Assembly (NCBI GenBank): GCA_030616465.1
Contig: JAUWXH010000084.1
Span: 1-7,517 of the forward strand
Length of the DNA stretch: 7,517 bases
DNA from: Planctomycetota bacterium
Lineage (GTDB): Bacteria > Planctomycetota > Phycisphaerae > UBA1845 > Fen-1342
Direction: 5' to 3'
This document shows positions 6,647 to 7,517 of the stretch, piece by piece. Both the position numbers and the translations under genes were made by a program. The notes under the pieces are model-generated. The model ran no database searches. It was not told the origin of the DNA and saw nothing but the letters and a program-made list of their open reading frames with translations. How positions within the stretch are numbered: the first letter of the stretch is position 1; every line of letters begins with the position of its first letter.

Positions 6647-6748
6647 TCCGACGCGACCGGCCGAGCCAGACGGAGGGTTTTTCGACCCACACGTCCGGCG
6701 GGCTGGCCGGGACGCGGCTGCCAACCAGTGCAACTGCGGAGTCTGGCC

Positions 6749-7517
6749 ATGGCCGCCAGCGAGGCGGACGCCTTCCTTATCGATGCGGTCCAGCAGGGTG
6801 ACCAGCGGGCCTGGCGCGAGATGATCGACCGCTATCAGGGTCGGCTGCTCAGCTTTGCCCGGCGTATGCTCGCGCAGCCTTCCGATGCCGAAGACCTCGT
6901 GCAGGAGACTTTCCTGGGTTTGCTGCGCAGCCTACCCAACTACGACCGCGCTCGGTCGTTAGAGACCTATCTGTTCGCCATCCTGCGACACAAGCTCCAC
7001 GACCACTTCCGCAAAGCCCGGAAGGGTCACCGGCAGAGCCTGGAACAGCTCGAGGTGGACGAGTCGCCGTCGGATTGGCTCGAGACCGAGACACCCAGCC
7101 GACACCTGGCCGGGCAGGAAATGGTGGCCTCGCAGCGCCAGGCCCTGGTGAATTGCCTGCGTCAGTACGTGGAGCAGTGCCGCGCGCAGCGTCGCTTCCA
7201 GGAGCTGATCGTGGTCGAGATGCTGACGGTGCTCGGGCTGCGCAACAAGGAAGTCGCCAGCGACCTCGGCCTGAGCGAAACCGCCGTGGCCGGCATCAAG
7301 TTCCGCGTCCTGGAGCGTTGGCGTGAGCTGACGCGCTCTTCCCCGGTCGCCCGTGAGTGGGAGGAGGCCGACCTGGCCCAGGACAGCACCGTCGCGCGCA
7401 TTTGGCGGGAAGAAGGCATCTCCTGCCTGAAACGCTCCACGCTGGGACGCTACCTGCTCGGCACGCTCGATGACGACTGGAACATGTATATCGACTTCCA
7501 CGTGGACAAGGCCGGCT
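6749..7517 (+). CDS. ECF-type RNA polymerase sigma factor with C-terminal extension (partial, runs off right edge)
   Basis: An open frame of 256 full codons runs from ATG 6749 to the window end with no stop. GGAG (6738-6741) lies upstream, and 6749 is the first ATG after the in-frame stop at 6644. Residues about 24-92 are sigma region 2: RAWREMIDRYQGRLLSFARR, the DAED motif (46-49), VQETFL, and YLFAILRHKLHDHFRKARKG. Residues about 148-195 are region 4, with the helix-turn-helix NKEVASDLGLSETAVAGIKF and then RVLERWREL. Regions 1 and 3 are absent, as in ECF sigma factors, which guide RNA polymerase to specific promoters. The protein does not end after region 4. It continues for at least 60 residues with C226, TLGRYLLGTLDDDW (231-244) and H251, reminiscent of a zinc-finger anti-sigma domain. 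The sigma call is firm, the extension is inferred, and the end lies outside the window. Its position beside the kinases suggests it is regulated with or by them. Confidence 0.93.
   Translation, partial: MAASEADAFLIDAVQQGDQRAWREMIDRYQGRLLSFARRMLAQPSDAEDLVQETFLGLLRSLPNYDRARSLETYLFAILRHKLHDHFRKARKGHRQSLEQLEVDESPSDWLETETPSRHLAGQEMVASQRQALVNCLRQYVEQCRAQRRFQELIVVEMLTVLGLRNKEVASDLGLSETAVAGIKFRVLERWRELTRSSPVAREWEEADLAQDSTVARIWREEGISCLKRSTLGRYLLGTLDDDWNMYIDFHVDKAG

Noticed and set aside
6671..6688. TTTTT run after GGAGGG as a possible rho-independent terminator before the sigma gene
   Set aside because: No stable stem precedes the T run. The only pairing (GGGT with ACCC) puts the Ts in the loop.
5402..6733. 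A 443-residue open frame on the minus strand
   Set aside because: It overlaps the end of kinase 2 and all of the following membrane protein, reads as Ser/Arg/Thr-rich low-complexity sequence, and has no motif. The + strand has clear Shine-Dalgarno sites and membrane segments.
6647..6749. An earlier start (GTG 6728) for the sigma factor
   Set aside because: The frame is open back to 6647, but ATG 6749 has GGAG at a proper distance and begins just before sigma region 2 as usual for ECF factors. The added residues show nothing conserved.
1..7517. CRISPR array, tRNA, rRNA, insertion sequence or anti-phage defence island
   Set aside because: No repeat-spacer pattern, RNA gene signature, transposase, integrase, nuclease or toxin-antitoxin motif was seen. 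Ser/Thr kinases can belong to defence systems, but these resemble housekeeping-type planctomycete signalling kinases.

Overview
The window is GC-rich and tightly packed. All genes I can support lie on the + strand. The kinase type (start MAYTFKHGDRPL, GRGGFGEVYYA glycine loop, HRDLKPGNIF catalytic loop, DYG in place of DFG), the FHA protein and the sigma factor all resemble families I associate with Planctomycetota. I infer a planctomycete (Pirellulales-, Gemmata- or Phycisphaerae-like) chromosome. This rests on protein resemblance from memory, with no database search.

Layout. Positions 1-120 may hold the last 39 codons of an upstream gene; the only support is a strong GC bias at third codon positions. 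Positions 121-240 are intergenic with a weak candidate promoter. Positions 241-1848 encode a soluble protein with an N-terminal TPR-like helical-repeat region, one clear FHA domain and a degenerate second FHA-like domain. Positions 1887-3440 and 3498-5792 encode two paralogous membrane-anchored Ser/Thr protein kinases. Their kinase domains and first linker segment align without gaps to residue 279, but their membrane regions are unrelated. Positions 5811-6602 encode an unrecognised membrane protein with three predicted membrane segments. After a 146-bp gap with a possible promoter, an ECF-type RNA polymerase sigma factor starts at 6749 and runs off the right edge. It carries an unusual C-terminal extension that looks like the start of a zinc-finger anti-sigma-type domain.

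The first four genes are separated by only 38, 57 and 18 bp and each has a Shine-Dalgarno sequence, so they probably form one operon. A reasonable model, which is inference, is a phospho-signalling module. Two membrane kinases sense different inputs through different membrane domains and phosphorylate themselves or partners. The FHA protein reads the resulting phosphothreonine marks as a cytoplasmic adaptor. The small membrane protein is a partner, and the neighbouring sigma factor is a candidate transcriptional output. I see no tRNA, rRNA, CRISPR array, insertion sequence or integrase.
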